Positions 53,526-62,512 of a stretch of DNA of 64,000 bases are shown here, in pieces. Where the stretch lies: NCBI RefSeq assembly GCF_900128975.1, contig NZ_FQVC01000011.1, positions 62,001 through 126,000 of the forward strand, read 5' to 3'. The notes below the pieces were generated by a model. The model saw only the letters and a program-made list of their open reading frames with translations, was not told the origin of the DNA and did no database searches. Every line of letters starts with the position of its first letter. Within the stretch, counting starts at the first letter, position 1. The position numbers were made by a program, and so were the translations under genes. This stretch comes from Devosia limi DSM 17137. Lineage in GTDB: Bacteria > Pseudomonadota > Alphaproteobacteria > Rhizobiales > Devosiaceae.

Positions 53526-55856
53526 TTACCCCCGAGCCTCGCGCTTGAGCCGTTCGCAACCCATCAGGACGCGTTCGGGCGTTACCGGCGTATCCAGCCG
53601 CGGCGCGATGGCATAATCGGCCACGCTGGCCACCGCCATCGACAGCGCTTCCACGACGCTCATCGCCAGCATCAATGGCGGCTCGCCGACCGCTTTGGAG
53701 CGGCCGATAGTGGGCTCGGCATTGACCGACCATTCCGCCAGCTTGACGTTGAACACCGGCGGCACATCGGACGCGACCGGAATCTTGTAGGTCGAGGGCG
53801 CCTTGGTGCGCAGTTGGCCCTTATCGTCCCAGACCAGTTCTTCGGTGGTCAGCCAACCCATGCCCTGGATGAAACCGCCTTCGACCTGGCCGATATCGAT
53901 GGCCGGATTGAGCGAGCGGCCCACGTCATGCAGGATATCGACACGGTCGACGATATATTCGCCGGTCAACGTATCGATGGTGACTTCGCTGACCGAAGCG
54001 CCATAGGCGAAATAGTAGAAAGGATGGCCCTGCCCGGTTGCGCGGTCCCAATGGATTTTCGGCGTCTTGTAGAACCCGGCCGCCGAGAGCTGCACGCGGT
54101 TCAGATAGGCAGAGGCCACCAGCTCGGCAAACGGCACGAACTGATCGCCCGCCTGCACGCCCCCGGGCACCCACAGCACTGCGGCTTCGTCGCATTGGTA
54201 GAGCTTGGCGGCATGGACCACCAGGCGTTCCTTGATCTGCCGCGCGGCGTCCCAGGCCGCCATGCCGTTGAGATCGGAACCGGACGAAGCGGCCGTTGCC
54301 GAAGTGTTAGGCACCTTACCAGTGGTCGTCGCCATGATCTTGATGTCATCAAGCCCGACGCAGAACGCATCGGCCAGGACCTGCGCCACCTTGATATAGA
54401 GCCCCTGCCCCATTTCGGTGCCGCCATGGCTGAGATGGATCGAGCCATCCTTATAGACATGCACCAGTGCCCCGGCCTGGTTGTACCAGGTGGCGGTGAA
54501 GGAGATGCCGAACTTGACCGGCGTCAGCGCAATGCCCTTTTTGAGAATGGCATTTTTGGCATTGAACGCGAGGATAGCGGCGCGGCGCGCCTGATAGTCC
54601 GACGACGCTTCCAGCTCCTCGACGACGCGATGGACGATATTGTCCTCCACCGTCTGGTGATAGGGCGTCACGTTATCCGTATCGGTGCCGTAGAAATTGG
54701 CCTTGCGGATCTCCAACGGATCCTTGCCCAGGCTATAGGCGATGTCTTCGATCCAGCGCTCGGCCGCCATCATGCCCTGCGGGCCACCAAAGCCACGGAA
54801 CGCGGTATTGGACACGGTATTGGTGTAGAGTGGCTCACTGCGGGCGCGCACGGCGGGATACCAATAGGCATTGTCGCAGTGGAACAGCGCCCGGTCGGTC
54901 ACCGGGCCGGAGAGGTCGGACGAAAAGCCGGCGCGGGCGGCATAGACGGCGTCTACGGCAGCGATCTTGCCATTATCATCATAGCCGACATCGTAATCGA
55001 CAACGAAGTCGTGCCGCTTGCCGGTTGCGGTCATGTCGTCGTCGCGGTCCGGCCGGATCTTGCAGGCGCGGCGCCACTTTTTGGCGGCCATTGCAGCCAC
55101 CGCAGCGAACAGATTGCCCTGCGTTTCCTTGCCGCCAAAGCCGCCGCCCATGCGGCGCACATTGACCGTCACCGAATGCAACGGAATGCCCAGCACATGC
55201 GCCACCATCAGCTGCACTTCGCTGGGATGCTGGGTGGAGGCGAAAACCGTGACGTCCTCATCCTCGCCGGGGATCGCCATGGCGATCTGGCCCTCGAGAT
55301 AGAAATGATCCTGCCCGCCAATGGCAATGCTGCCCCTGACCCGGCGCGGCGCGCTGGCCATTGCGGCCGCCACGTCGCCGCGCTCCAGCTTGAGCGGCTC
55401 GGTCACCAGTTTGCCGCCGGCCGCCTGCGCGGCGCGCACATTTGTAGCGAAGGGCAGATCCGTGTAGTCGACCTTGGCGAGATGGGCAGCACGACGGGCT
55501 TGGTCACGCGTCTCGGCGACAACCGCGAACAGCGGCTGCCCCCAAAACTGCACCCTGCCCTCGGCAAAAATCGGCTCGTCATGCTTGTGCGACGGACTGA
55601 CATCGTTCTCGCCGGGGACATCGGCGGCGGTCAGCACCCCGATAACGCCGGGGGCGGCCTTGACCGCAGCGAAATCGATGGAACCGATCTCGGCATGCGC
55701 CCGGCTCGAAAGCGCCAGATAGGCATGCATGGTGCCGACCGGCTCAACGATATCGTCGATGTACTCGGCCGCTCCCGCCACATGCTTGGGGCCGCTGTCA
55801 TGCTTGCTCGATTCATGCAGCGTGGAACGGACGATGCTCGGATGCTTGTTCATCAC
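53526..55856 (-). CDS. xdhB: Xanthine dehydrogenase molybdopterin-binding subunit
   Basis: 776 residues, the Mo subunit that oxidises hypoxanthine and xanthine to urate. Seen in order: AEYIDDIVEPVGTMHAYLAL (domain a/b hammerhead), GGQDHFYLEGQIAMAIPGED, VRRMGGGFGGKE, TAFRGFGGPQGM, LSHGGTEMGQGLYIKVAQVL, and GEPPLMLAMSVVEAL with the catalytic glutamate. The last motif matches xanthine dehydrogenase rather than CO dehydrogenase. ATG overlaps the xdhA stop by 4 bp. Confidence 0.97.
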   Translation of the reverse strand: MMNKHPSIVRSTLHESSKHDSGPKHVAGAAEYIDDIVEPVGTMHAYLALSSRAHAEIGSIDFAAVKAAPGVIGVLTAADVPGENDVSPSHKHDEPIFAEGRVQFWGQPLFAVVAETRDQARRAAHLAKVDYTDLPFATNVRAAQAAGGKLVTEPLKLERGDVAAAMASAPRRVRGSIAIGGQDHFYLEGQIAMAIPGEDEDVTVFASTQHPSEVQLMVAHVLGIPLHSVTVNVRRMGGGFGGKETQGNLFAAVAAMAAKKWRRACKIRPDRDDDMTATGKRHDFVVDYDVGYDDNGKIAAVDAVYAARAGFSSDLSGPVTDRALFHCDNAYWYPAVRARSEPLYTNTVSNTAFRGFGGPQGMMAAERWIEDIAYSLGKDPLEIRKANFYGTDTDNVTPYHQTVEDNIVHRVVEELEASSDYQARRAAILAFNAKNAILKKGIALTPVKFGISFTATWYNQAGALVHVYKDGSIHLSHGGTEMGQGLYIKVAQVLADAFCVGLDDIKIMATTTGKVPNTSATAASSGSDLNGMAAWDAARQIKERLVVHAAKLYQCDEAAVLWVPGGVQAGDQFVPFAELVASAYLNRVQLSAAGFYKTPKIHWDRATGQGHPFYYFAYGASVSEVTIDTLTGEYIVDRVDILHDVGRSLNPAIDIGQVEGGFIQGMGWLTTEELVWDDKGQLRTKAPSTYKIPVASDVPPVFNVKLAEWSVNAEPTIGRSKAVGEPPLMLAMSVVEALSMAVASVADYAIAPRLDTPVTPERVLMGCERLKREARG

Positions 55857-57319
55857 GCCACCTCGCGCTTGAGCCGCTGGCCTTCGCCGGTGGTTTCGAG
55901 GAAGAACCGGCGCAGGAGATTTTGCGCGGTGAGCAACCGGTACTCGGCGCTGGCGCGCATGTCCGAAATTGGCTGATAGTCTTCGGTAAAGGCCGCGATG
56001 GCCGCGTCAATGCTGTCCGGCGTCCACGGCTTGCCAATCAGCGCCGCCTCCACGGCCTCGGCACGCTTGGGTGTCGCCGCCATGCCACCGAAGGCGATGC
56101 GCGCCATCTCGACCAGTCCGGCATCGCCGAGGCGGATGCAAAACGCACCGCACAGCGCCGAAATATCCTCGTCGCGGCGTTTGGAAATCTTGTAGACCGC
56201 GAACCGCTCGCCATCCGGCAGATAAGGCAGTGTTACGCTTTCGACGAACTCGCCGGGCTGACGGTCCTGTTTGCCATAGGCGAGGAAATAATCCTGCAGC
56301 GCGATCTCGCGGCGTTGATTGCCGCGCCGCAACTGCAGCTTGGCGCCAAGCGCGATGAATGGCGGCGGCGTATCACCGATCGGCGAACCATTGGCGATAT
56401 TGCCGCCAATCGTGCCCATATTGCGGATCTGCTCGCCGGCAATCCGATCCCAAAGCTCGCCCAATTGTGGGAAATGCGCGTTGAGCTTGGGCAATGCTTC
56501 CGAATAGGACACACCGGCGTAGAACTGCAGCTCGCCATCGGTCTCGACGATGCGCTTGAGCTCCTGCAAATGGCCGATGAAAATAACCGGGCCGACATTG
56601 CGCATGAATTTGGTGACCCAGAGCCCCACATCGGTGGAGCCGGCAACTATCGTCGCCTCGGGATTGGCCGCGTAGACCTCGGCAAAGTCATCGAGGCTGG
56701 CCGGGACGATGACGCGAGCCTTGCCCGTGCCGATCTCGACGCGGCTGCCATCATTGAGCGCCTGGATGCGCGCCTTGAGTGCGATACGCTCGGCCCGCAG
56801 CGGATCAGCCTCAGGTGCGCCATAACTCGAGATCGCCTTTCCGGCGCGGATGATCGGCGCATAGCCGGTGCAGCGGCAGAGATTGCCCTGCAACGCCTTT
56901 TCGACGGCGCCCTGGCTGGGATTGGCATCGCGCATCCACAGGCCGTAAAGGCTCATGACGAAGCCCGGGGTGCAGAAGCCGCACTGGCTGCCATGCTCGT
57001 CCACCATTGCCTGCTGCACCGGGTGCAGCGTGCCATTCTTGCCAGCAAGGTGCTCGACAGTCACAACATGGGTGCCATGCAGGCTCGCCACGAAGCGAAT
57101 GCAGGCGGTGACCGAGTCATAGATGATCTCGTCATTCATCACCCGGCCGACCAGCACCGTGCAGGCCCCGCAATCGCCCTCGGCACAGCCCTCCTTGGAG
57201 CCACGCAGGCGTTTTTCCAGCCGCAGAAAGTCCAGCAGCGTCTGGTCGGGCGCGACGTCGGTAAGGGTGATTTCCTCGTCATTGAGGATGAAGCGGATGG
57301 CGTGGCTGACGGCGCTCAT
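55853..57319 (-). CDS. xdhA: Xanthine dehydrogenase FAD and iron-sulfur subunit
   Basis: 488 residues. [2Fe-2S] ligands are Cys45, Cys50, Cys53 and Cys73 (plant ferredoxin type) and Cys113, Cys116, Cys148, Cys150 (helical domain), all present. An FAD-binding domain follows from about 195 (ATIVAGSTDVGLWVTKFMR; NIANGSPIGDTPPPFIALGA) and a C-terminal CO-dehydrogenase flavoprotein domain ends it. The XdhA-B split with FAD on the small subunit is the usual bacterial form. 4 bp downstream of uraH. Confidence 0.96.
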   Translation of the reverse strand: MSAVSHAIRFILNDEEITLTDVAPDQTLLDFLRLEKRLRGSKEGCAEGDCGACTVLVGRVMNDEIIYDSVTACIRFVASLHGTHVVTVEHLAGKNGTLHPVQQAMVDEHGSQCGFCTPGFVMSLYGLWMRDANPSQGAVEKALQGNLCRCTGYAPIIRAGKAISSYGAPEADPLRAERIALKARIQALNDGSRVEIGTGKARVIVPASLDDFAEVYAANPEATIVAGSTDVGLWVTKFMRNVGPVIFIGHLQELKRIVETDGELQFYAGVSYSEALPKLNAHFPQLGELWDRIAGEQIRNMGTIGGNIANGSPIGDTPPPFIALGAKLQLRRGNQRREIALQDYFLAYGKQDRQPGEFVESVTLPYLPDGERFAVYKISKRRDEDISALCGAFCIRLGDAGLVEMARIAFGGMAATPKRAEAVEAALIGKPWTPDSIDAAIAAFTEDYQPISDMRASAEYRLLTAQNLLRRFFLETTGEGQRLKREVA

Positions 57320-57323
57320 GGCC

Positions 57324-57680
57324 TCAGCTCCCGCGATAGGTCGAATAGGCGAAGGGGCTCACCAGAAGAGGCACATGATAGTGCTTGTCCTCGCTAATGG
57401 TGAAACGAACCGGCACCACGTCGAGGAACGGGTTTTCCAGCTCGACGCCCAATCGCTCGAAATACTGCCCGACGTGAAAATGGATCTCGAACTCGCCATG
57501 CTGAAACTGGTCTGCATCCAGCAGCGGCTGGTCTACACGACCATCGGCATTGGTATAACCTTCACTGATGTGGTGGGTATGATCGCCATGGACATAGAGC
57601 AAATCGAGTCGCATACCGCGTGCCGGTTTGCCATGCATCGTGTCCAAAACATGAGTCGTCAGGCGTCCAGAACCCGCCAT
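57324..57680 (-). CDS. uraH: 5-hydroxyisourate hydrolase
   Basis: 118-residue transthyretin-like protein opening 5-hydroxyisourate to OHCU. N-terminal LTTHVLDTMHGKPARG with the catalytic His, PVRFTISEDKHYHVPLLVSP and the diagnostic C-terminal YRGS are all present. First gene of the minus-strand series uraH-xdhA-xdhB-xdhC-transporter, divergent from puuE-uraD. Confidence 0.97.
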   Translation of the reverse strand: MAGSGRLTTHVLDTMHGKPARGMRLDLLYVHGDHTHHISEGYTNADGRVDQPLLDADQFQHGEFEIHFHVGQYFERLGVELENPFLDVVPVRFTISEDKHYHVPLLVSPFAYSTYRGS

Positions 57681-57763
57681 ATGCTGCCATCCTCGTTGTC
57701 CCCGGGAATTGAGACTATCGCAAATCTGTCATGTTCCAAGGGGGTATGGCGCGATTTTTTACC

Positions 57764-57776
57764 AAGTGGTCCACTT
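57764..57776. promoter_or_regulatory. Candidate operator in the uraH / puuE-uraD divergent region
   Basis: AAGTGG T CCACTT is a perfect 6-bp inverted repeat around a single base. It lies between two divergent purine genes. The GTGGTCCAC core resembles GntR-type sites, but no regulator gene is in reach to confirm it. Confidence 0.4.
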
Positions 57777-57849
57777 TCACGAGTATTGCCACCTCGCGCT
57801 GCCACGCTAAACTGTTTTCAAACTTGCCACATCAGGAGCCAATAGGCCG

Positions 57850-59265
57850 ATGCGCTACCCTCGCGATATGCACGGCTACGGCCAGACCCCTCCCAATGCC
57901 AACTGGCCTGGCGGCGCCCACGTCGCGGTACAATTTGTGGTCAATTACGAAGAAGGTGGCGAAAACAACATCCTGCATGGCGACGCGGCGTCCGAGGCGT
58001 TTCTGGTCGACGTCGTTGGCGCGGCCCCTTGGCCCGACAAGCGCCACTGGAACGTTGAGTCCATGTACGAATATGGCGCGCGGGCCGGTTTCTGGCGGCT
58101 GCACCGCTTGTTTACCGAAGCCGATCTGCCGGTCACGGTTTATGGCGTCGCCAGCGCCCTCATGCGCGCCCCTGCTCAGCTTGCCGCCATGCAGGACGCC
58201 GGCTGGGAAATCGCCAGCCACGGCTACAAATGGGTCGAGCACAAGGACATGGCGCCCGACACCGAGCGGCAACAGATCGCCGAGGCCATCCGCATCCACA
58301 CCATCGCCACCGGCGAACGCCCACGCGGCTGGTACACTGGGCGCTGCTCGCTCAATACCGTCGATCTCGTCTCCGAAGCCGGTGGCTTCGCTTATGTGTC
58401 CGACACCTACGATGACGACCTGCCCTATTGGCGTGTGCATCAGGGGCGCCCGCAACTGATCATTCCCTATACGCTCAGCGCCAATGACATGCGCTTCGTC
58501 ACCGCCTCGGGCTTTGACAATGGCGAGGAATATTTCCAGTTCCTCAAGGACAGCTTCGACGTCCTCTATGCCGAGGGCCAGGCCGGCTCCCCCAAGATGA
58601 TGTCCATCGGCCTGCACTGCCGCCTTGTCGGCCAGCCCGGTCGCTATCAGGGCCTCAAGAAATTCGTCGACTACATCAGGAGCTTCGACAAGGTCTGGGT
58701 GCCGACGCGCCTGCAGATTGCCGAGCACTGGGCGAAAGAGCACCCTTATGTCGCGCCGGAGGTCATCCCCTCCCAACTCGACAAGCCCGATTTTGTTGCC
58801 CGCTATGGCTCGATTTTCGAGCACTCGCCATGGATCGCCGAGCGCGCCTGGGAGGGTGAACTGGCACCAGCCAACGACACCGCCATCGGGTTGCAATTTG
58901 CGCTGCGCACTCAATTCCGGTTGGCGACACAGGAGGAACGCCTCGCCGTGCTGCGCGCCCACCCGGATCTGGCCGGCAAGCTCGCCGCCGCCAAGCGGCT
59001 GACCGAAGCCTCCTCCCAAGAACAGGCCTCGGCCGGCCTCGATGCGTTGACCGATACGGAACGGGCACGGTTCACCGAGTTGAACACCGCCTATGTGGAG
59101 AAGTTCGGCTTCCCCTTCATCATTGCCGTGCGCGACAACACCAAGGCCTCGATCCTCGCCGCGTTCGAGCAGCGCATCGCTAACTCAGCCGAGGCAGAGT
59201 TTGCGACGGCCTGTGCGCAGGTGGAACGGATCGCTCTGCTGCGGTTGAAGGCAGTGTTGCCTTGA
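57850..59265 (+). CDS. puuE: Bifunctional allantoinase (PuuE) / OHCU decarboxylase (UraD)
   Basis: 471 residues, two enzymes in one chain. Residues 1 to about 300 are a polysaccharide-deacetylase-fold allantoinase: MRYPRDMHGYGQTPPNANWP, QFVVNYEEGGENNILHGD, WEIASHGYKWVEH and LHCRLVGQPGRYQGL. Residues about 305-471 are the UraD fold, with catalytic His371 in RAHPDLAGKLAAA and a KFGFPFIIAVRDNTK end. The chain thus makes S-allantoin from OHCU and opens it to allantoate. The fusion is known from other alphaproteobacteria. Confidence 0.94.
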   Translation: MRYPRDMHGYGQTPPNANWPGGAHVAVQFVVNYEEGGENNILHGDAASEAFLVDVVGAAPWPDKRHWNVESMYEYGARAGFWRLHRLFTEADLPVTVYGVASALMRAPAQLAAMQDAGWEIASHGYKWVEHKDMAPDTERQQIAEAIRIHTIATGERPRGWYTGRCSLNTVDLVSEAGGFAYVSDTYDDDLPYWRVHQGRPQLIIPYTLSANDMRFVTASGFDNGEEYFQFLKDSFDVLYAEGQAGSPKMMSIGLHCRLVGQPGRYQGLKKFVDYIRSFDKVWVPTRLQIAEHWAKEHPYVAPEVIPSQLDKPDFVARYGSIFEHSPWIAERAWEGELAPANDTAIGLQFALRTQFRLATQEERLAVLRAHPDLAGKLAAAKRLTEASSQEQASAGLDALTDTERARFTELNTAYVEKFGFPFIIAVRDNTKASILAAFEQRIANSAEAEFATACAQVERIALLRLKAVLP

Positions 59266-59341
59266 GCAAATTCAGGGCGTCACCCTCGGGCTTGTGTGCA
59301 GGAAGGAACGCAGAGGCGACCGCGTAATAATCCAGCGTCCG

Positions 59342-59518
59342 CTAGCCGTTGTGATCGTCGGGGTCGAAACCGATTTCGTCACTGTCCCGGAACAGGCCGA
59401 GCAGCAGCGCCACAAGGCCCAGCCAGGGCATGTTGTGCTGGAGCCAGGCGTGGGGCGCGACCCCGATATGGGCGGACTGGCGGGACATGAACCCACCATC
59501 CGCCCAAAGCTTGAACAT
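59342..59518 (-). CDS. Small hypothetical protein
   Basis: 58 residues: MFKLWADGGFMSRQSAHIGV, a short hydrophobic WLGLVALLLGLF, and an acidic end RDSDEIGFDPDDHNG. AGGG lies eight bases before the ATG. Amino-acid use is like a real small protein, but without a homologue in hand this stays tentative. Just downstream of the VOC gene on the same strand. Confidence 0.4.
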   Translation of the reverse strand: MFKLWADGGFMSRQSAHIGVAPHAWLQHNMPWLGLVALLLGLFRDSDEIGFDPDDHNG

Positions 59519-59546
59519 TTGGTAACCCTAACAAAATGGGCTGGCC

Positions 59547-59909
59547 TCACCAGGCGTCGGGTTCGCGCACCATGTGGACTATCCCAGCCGGATTGAAGAA
59601 CCAGCCACCGCGGAAACCCTCGCCCAGATCCTCGATGGCGTCATTGCGCAAGACGCCATCCATTGTCAGTTGTTCGGCCGCCCTGGGAAAGTCCGGCGTG
59701 AACAGTTCCAACCAGACTTCAGCCTGCGAATGGCCCTTGGCCTCATCAATCCAGAGCTGATTTGGCCCATGAATGAACCCGACATTGCCGGGCTTGTCGG
59801 TAATGGGCTGGAGCCCCAGCGTATCGCGATAGAAGGCGACGGTGGCTTCGTATTGATGGGTCGGCACCTTCATCGCTATATTGATGCCGCCTTCGATGGT
59901 CTTGGTCAT
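59547..59909 (-). CDS. VOC-family (glyoxalase/bleomycin-resistance fold) protein
   Basis: 120 residues with one VOC domain. AMKVPTHQYEATVAFYRDTLG begins the first beta-alpha-beta-beta module, and LWIDEAKGHSQAEVWLELF and HMVREPDAW carry likely metal positions. Reaction unknown. AAGGAGAG eight bases upstream fixes ATG 59909. Confidence 0.82.
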   Translation of the reverse strand: MTKTIEGGINIAMKVPTHQYEATVAFYRDTLGLQPITDKPGNVGFIHGPNQLWIDEAKGHSQAEVWLELFTPDFPRAAEQLTMDGVLRNDAIEDLGEGFRGGWFFNPAGIVHMVREPDAW

Positions 59910-60055
59910 CTGGTTTCTCTCCTTGGGATTATTGTGGTGATCCCCGGGCCCCGCTGTTCTTTGCACGCGCAGTTCGTCACCTGATCGGTGCGCTCACGAT
60001 CTGCGAGCGCGCGCCGGCGGAGCGGCCGACGGGTACGGGCAGCTCAGCCCCGCCC

Positions 60056-60508
60056 CTACTTGTAAAAGCCCTCGCGCAGGTTGATGCCGTGCTCGATATA
60101 GGCCTTGAGCGCGCACAGCATGCCGGTCCAGCCCTCGCAATTGCCCATCGCGGCCTTGAGGCCCGCAGCGCTTTCGCGCCAGCCTTTTTCCTCGATCGTC
60201 ACCAGGGTACGGCCGTCTTCGAGGCCGGCAAAGCTCATGACCACTGTTGTGTCATAGGCGGGACCACCATCGCCGGCGGCCTCCCAGTGCAGCACGATTT
60301 CCTTGTCCGGCACCACCCGCTCGACCCGCACCGGAAAGGCGCCGGGGAAGTCGGCAAAGTCCCAGGTCACCGTTGCGCCACTCTCGAGCCGTCCGACCGC
60401 GCCGCCGGTGGTGAAATAGCCCGACAGCTTGGCCGGATCGGCCACCGCCTCGAACACGTCATGCACCCGCTTGGCGATGCGGCCACTCACCCTAAAATCA
60501 TATGCCAT
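60056..60508 (-). CDS. SRPBCC (AHSA1-like) protein
   Basis: 150 residues of the START/Bet v1-like fold. DVFEAVADPAKLSGYFTTGG and VTIEEKGWRE with GWTGMLCALKAYIEHG are usual for AHSA1-type SRPBCC proteins paired with an ArsR repressor. Ligand unknown. AGGAGAG five bases ahead of ATG 60508. Divergent from the ArsR gene with an operator-like palindrome between them. Confidence 0.88.
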   Translation of the reverse strand: MAYDFRVSGRIAKRVHDVFEAVADPAKLSGYFTTGGAVGRLESGATVTWDFADFPGAFPVRVERVVPDKEIVLHWEAAGDGGPAYDTTVVMSFAGLEDGRTLVTIEEKGWRESAAGLKAAMGNCEGWTGMLCALKAYIEHGINLREGFYK

Positions 60509-60540
60509 ATCGCTCTCCTGCGCTTGACTGTCCATACGAT

Positions 60541-60560
60541 ATGTTATAAAAATATAACAT
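60541..60560. promoter_or_regulatory. Probable ArsR-family operator
   Basis: ATGTTATA-AAAA-TATAACAT is a perfect 8-bp inverted repeat. It ends on the first bases of the ArsR start codon and lies 32 bp from the SRPBCC start, ideal for repressing both divergent genes. Confidence 0.65.
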
Positions 60561-60882
60561 GTCAACCGAAGACGAAAACGACGCGATTTTCAAGGCATTG
60601 AGCCATCGTGCCCGCCGGCAGATCCTCGATCTGCTGAAAGCTCAACCACGCACGACCGGCATGCTCTGCGACCTGATCCCGGAGCTGGATCGCTGCACGG
60701 TGATGCAGCATCTCAAGGTGCTGGAAGATGCCGGGCTGCTGGTCGCCGAGCGACGGGGCCGCGAGCGCTGGAACCATCTCGACGCCCTGCCCATCCACGC
60801 CATCCATGAGCGCTGGATCGGCCCCTATGCCGCCTATGCCAGCGCCATGCTGAGCCGCCTCAAGCAACAGGTGGAGGCCTGA
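60559..60882 (+). CDS. ArsR-family winged-helix repressor
   Basis: 107 residues: AIFKALSHRARRQILDLLKA, then RTTGMLCDLIPELDRCTVMQHLKVL (recognition helix) and LVAERRGRERWNHLD wing. Metal-binding Cys pairs of ArsR/SmtB are not seen, so it belongs to the branch paired with SRPBCC proteins, and the effector is unknown. The start overlaps the operator, implying autoregulation. Confidence 0.9.
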   Translation: MSTEDENDAIFKALSHRARRQILDLLKAQPRTTGMLCDLIPELDRCTVMQHLKVLEDAGLLVAERRGRERWNHLDALPIHAIHERWIGPYAAYASAMLSRLKQQVEA

Positions 60883-60936
60883 CGGCTTGCGGAGCGCCAT
60901 CGCGACAGGCTAGAGCCAAGGTCGAGGAGGCCCGCC

Positions 60937-61623
60937 ATGTACACCCTGATCGTCGGCAACAAGAATTACTCGTCCTGGTCGCTGCGCCCCTGGCTGCTGC
61001 TGCGCATGCTGAACATTCCGTTCAACGAACGGCTGCAGCCCTTTGTCGACTACGGCAGCCATGACCAGTTCCGCCAATTCTCGCCGACCGGCCGTGTACC
61101 GCTGCTGACAGACGGCGACACCAGCGTCTGGGACTCCCTTGCCATCGCCGAATATGCGGCCGAAGACCATCCGCTGGTATGGCCCGCCGACCGGACTGCC
61201 CGCGCCTTCGCCCGCTCCATAGCTGCCGAAATGCACTCCGGCTTTTCGGCCCTGCGCAATGTTTGCACCATGAATTGCGGCCTGCGGATCGACCTGAACG
61301 AGCGCTCCCCAGCTCTGGAACAGGACCTGGCCCGGATCGACGAAATCTGGTGCGAGGGGCTGTCGCGTTTCGGCGGCCCATTCCTTGCCGGCCAGCAGTT
61401 CACCGCCGCCGATGCCTTCTATGCCCCGGTGGCGATGCGCCTGCAAACCTATGGCATCACCCTCAGCCCGGCAGCAGCTGACTATGGCAAGCGCCTGCTG
61501 TCCCTGCCGCCCATGGTGGAATGGTACGAAGCCGGGTTGGCTGAGATTTGGCGCGAGCCGGTGCATGAGCAGGAAGCCCGGGCAGCTGGAAAAATCACGC
61601 AGGATCTGCGCCGCACGGCCTAG
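60937..61623 (+). CDS. Glutathione S-transferase family protein
   Basis: 228 residues. MYTLIVGNKNYSSWSLRPWL is the thioredoxin-like start with the Ser of the SSWS motif. SPTGRVPLLTDGDTSVWDSLAIAEYA has the cis-Pro and glutathione-binding Asp-Ser; a helical C-domain follows. Substrate unknown. 54 bp after the ArsR gene, so possibly cotranscribed. Confidence 0.88.
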   Translation: MYTLIVGNKNYSSWSLRPWLLLRMLNIPFNERLQPFVDYGSHDQFRQFSPTGRVPLLTDGDTSVWDSLAIAEYAAEDHPLVWPADRTARAFARSIAAEMHSGFSALRNVCTMNCGLRIDLNERSPALEQDLARIDEIWCEGLSRFGGPFLAGQQFTAADAFYAPVAMRLQTYGITLSPAAADYGKRLLSLPPMVEWYEAGLAEIWREPVHEQEARAAGKITQDLRRTA

Positions 61624-61688
61624 CCAGAGCGCGCCGGACCTGCCACGTTTGCACCAACAACCAAGCAAGAACACTAGGCCGTAGACCC

Positions 61689-62510
61689 ATGGCGAACTCC
61701 CCTTACGCATTTCCCGCCGCTGGCTTGCCGCCACAGACGGCCCTGTTGACCGGTCGTGCCGTCTTCACCGAGGCCTATGCGGTGATCCCGCGCGGCGTGA
61801 TGAGCGACATCGTCACCAGCTATCTGCCCCATTGGCACGAAACCCGCGCCTGGGTGATTGCCCGCCCGTTGTCAGGCTTTTCCGAGACCTTCTCGCAATA
61901 CATCATGGAAGTCCTGCCCGGTGGCGGCAGTGACCAGCCGGAGCCGAACCAGCAGGCCGAGGGCGTGCTGTTCGTGGTCGATGGCGAGGCCAACGTCAAC
62001 ATCGATGGCAAGGCGCATCTGCTCTCGCCCGGTGGTTATGCCTTCCTGCCGCCCGGCAGCCATTGGACCCTGCACAATCGTGGTGCGGTGCCGACCCGCT
62101 TTCATTGGGTGCGCAAGTGCTATGAGCCAGTCGAGGGCATTCCCGCGCCGGAAGCCTTCGTCACCAATGAGCAAAACGAACCGATCCGCTGGATGGCCGG
62201 CACCAACGAGACCTGGGGCACCACCCGTTTCGTCGAGCCGACCGACCTGCGCCATGACATGCACGTCAACATTGTCACGCTCGAGGCTGGCGCGGTTATC
62301 CCGTTCGAGGAAACCCATGTGATGGAGCATGGCCTCTACGTGCTCGAGGGCAAGGCGGTCTACAAGCTCAACCAGGACTGGGTCGAGGTGGAAGCCGGCG
62401 ATTTCATGTGGCTGCGTGCCTTCTGCCCGCAATGCTGTTACGCCGGCCCCGGCCGCTTCCGCTACCTGCTCTACAAGGACGTCAATCGCCATATGAAGCT
62501 GGGCTTCTAG
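61689..62510 (+). CDS. allE: (S)-ureidoglycine aminohydrolase, double-cupin
   Basis: 273 residues with two cupin domains. The first has VLFVVDGEANVNIDGKAHLL and GGYAFLPPGSHWTLHN; the second FEETHVMEHGLYVLEGKAVY with the Mn ligands in ETHxxEHGxxxLEG. It converts ureidoglycine to ureidoglycolate and ammonia. Followed 2 bp later by allA. Confidence 0.93.
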   Translation: MANSPYAFPAAGLPPQTALLTGRAVFTEAYAVIPRGVMSDIVTSYLPHWHETRAWVIARPLSGFSETFSQYIMEVLPGGGSDQPEPNQQAEGVLFVVDGEANVNIDGKAHLLSPGGYAFLPPGSHWTLHNRGAVPTRFHWVRKCYEPVEGIPAPEAFVTNEQNEPIRWMAGTNETWGTTRFVEPTDLRHDMHVNIVTLEAGAVIPFEETHVMEHGLYVLEGKAVYKLNQDWVEVEAGDFMWLRAFCPQCCYAGPGRFRYLLYKDVNRHMKLGF

Positions 62511-62512
62511 CC

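Noticed and set aside
59272-59550. 92-codon minus-strand frame
   Set aside because: Ser/Arg/Pro-rich shadow of the better small frame at 59342-59518, and it overlaps the VOC gene.
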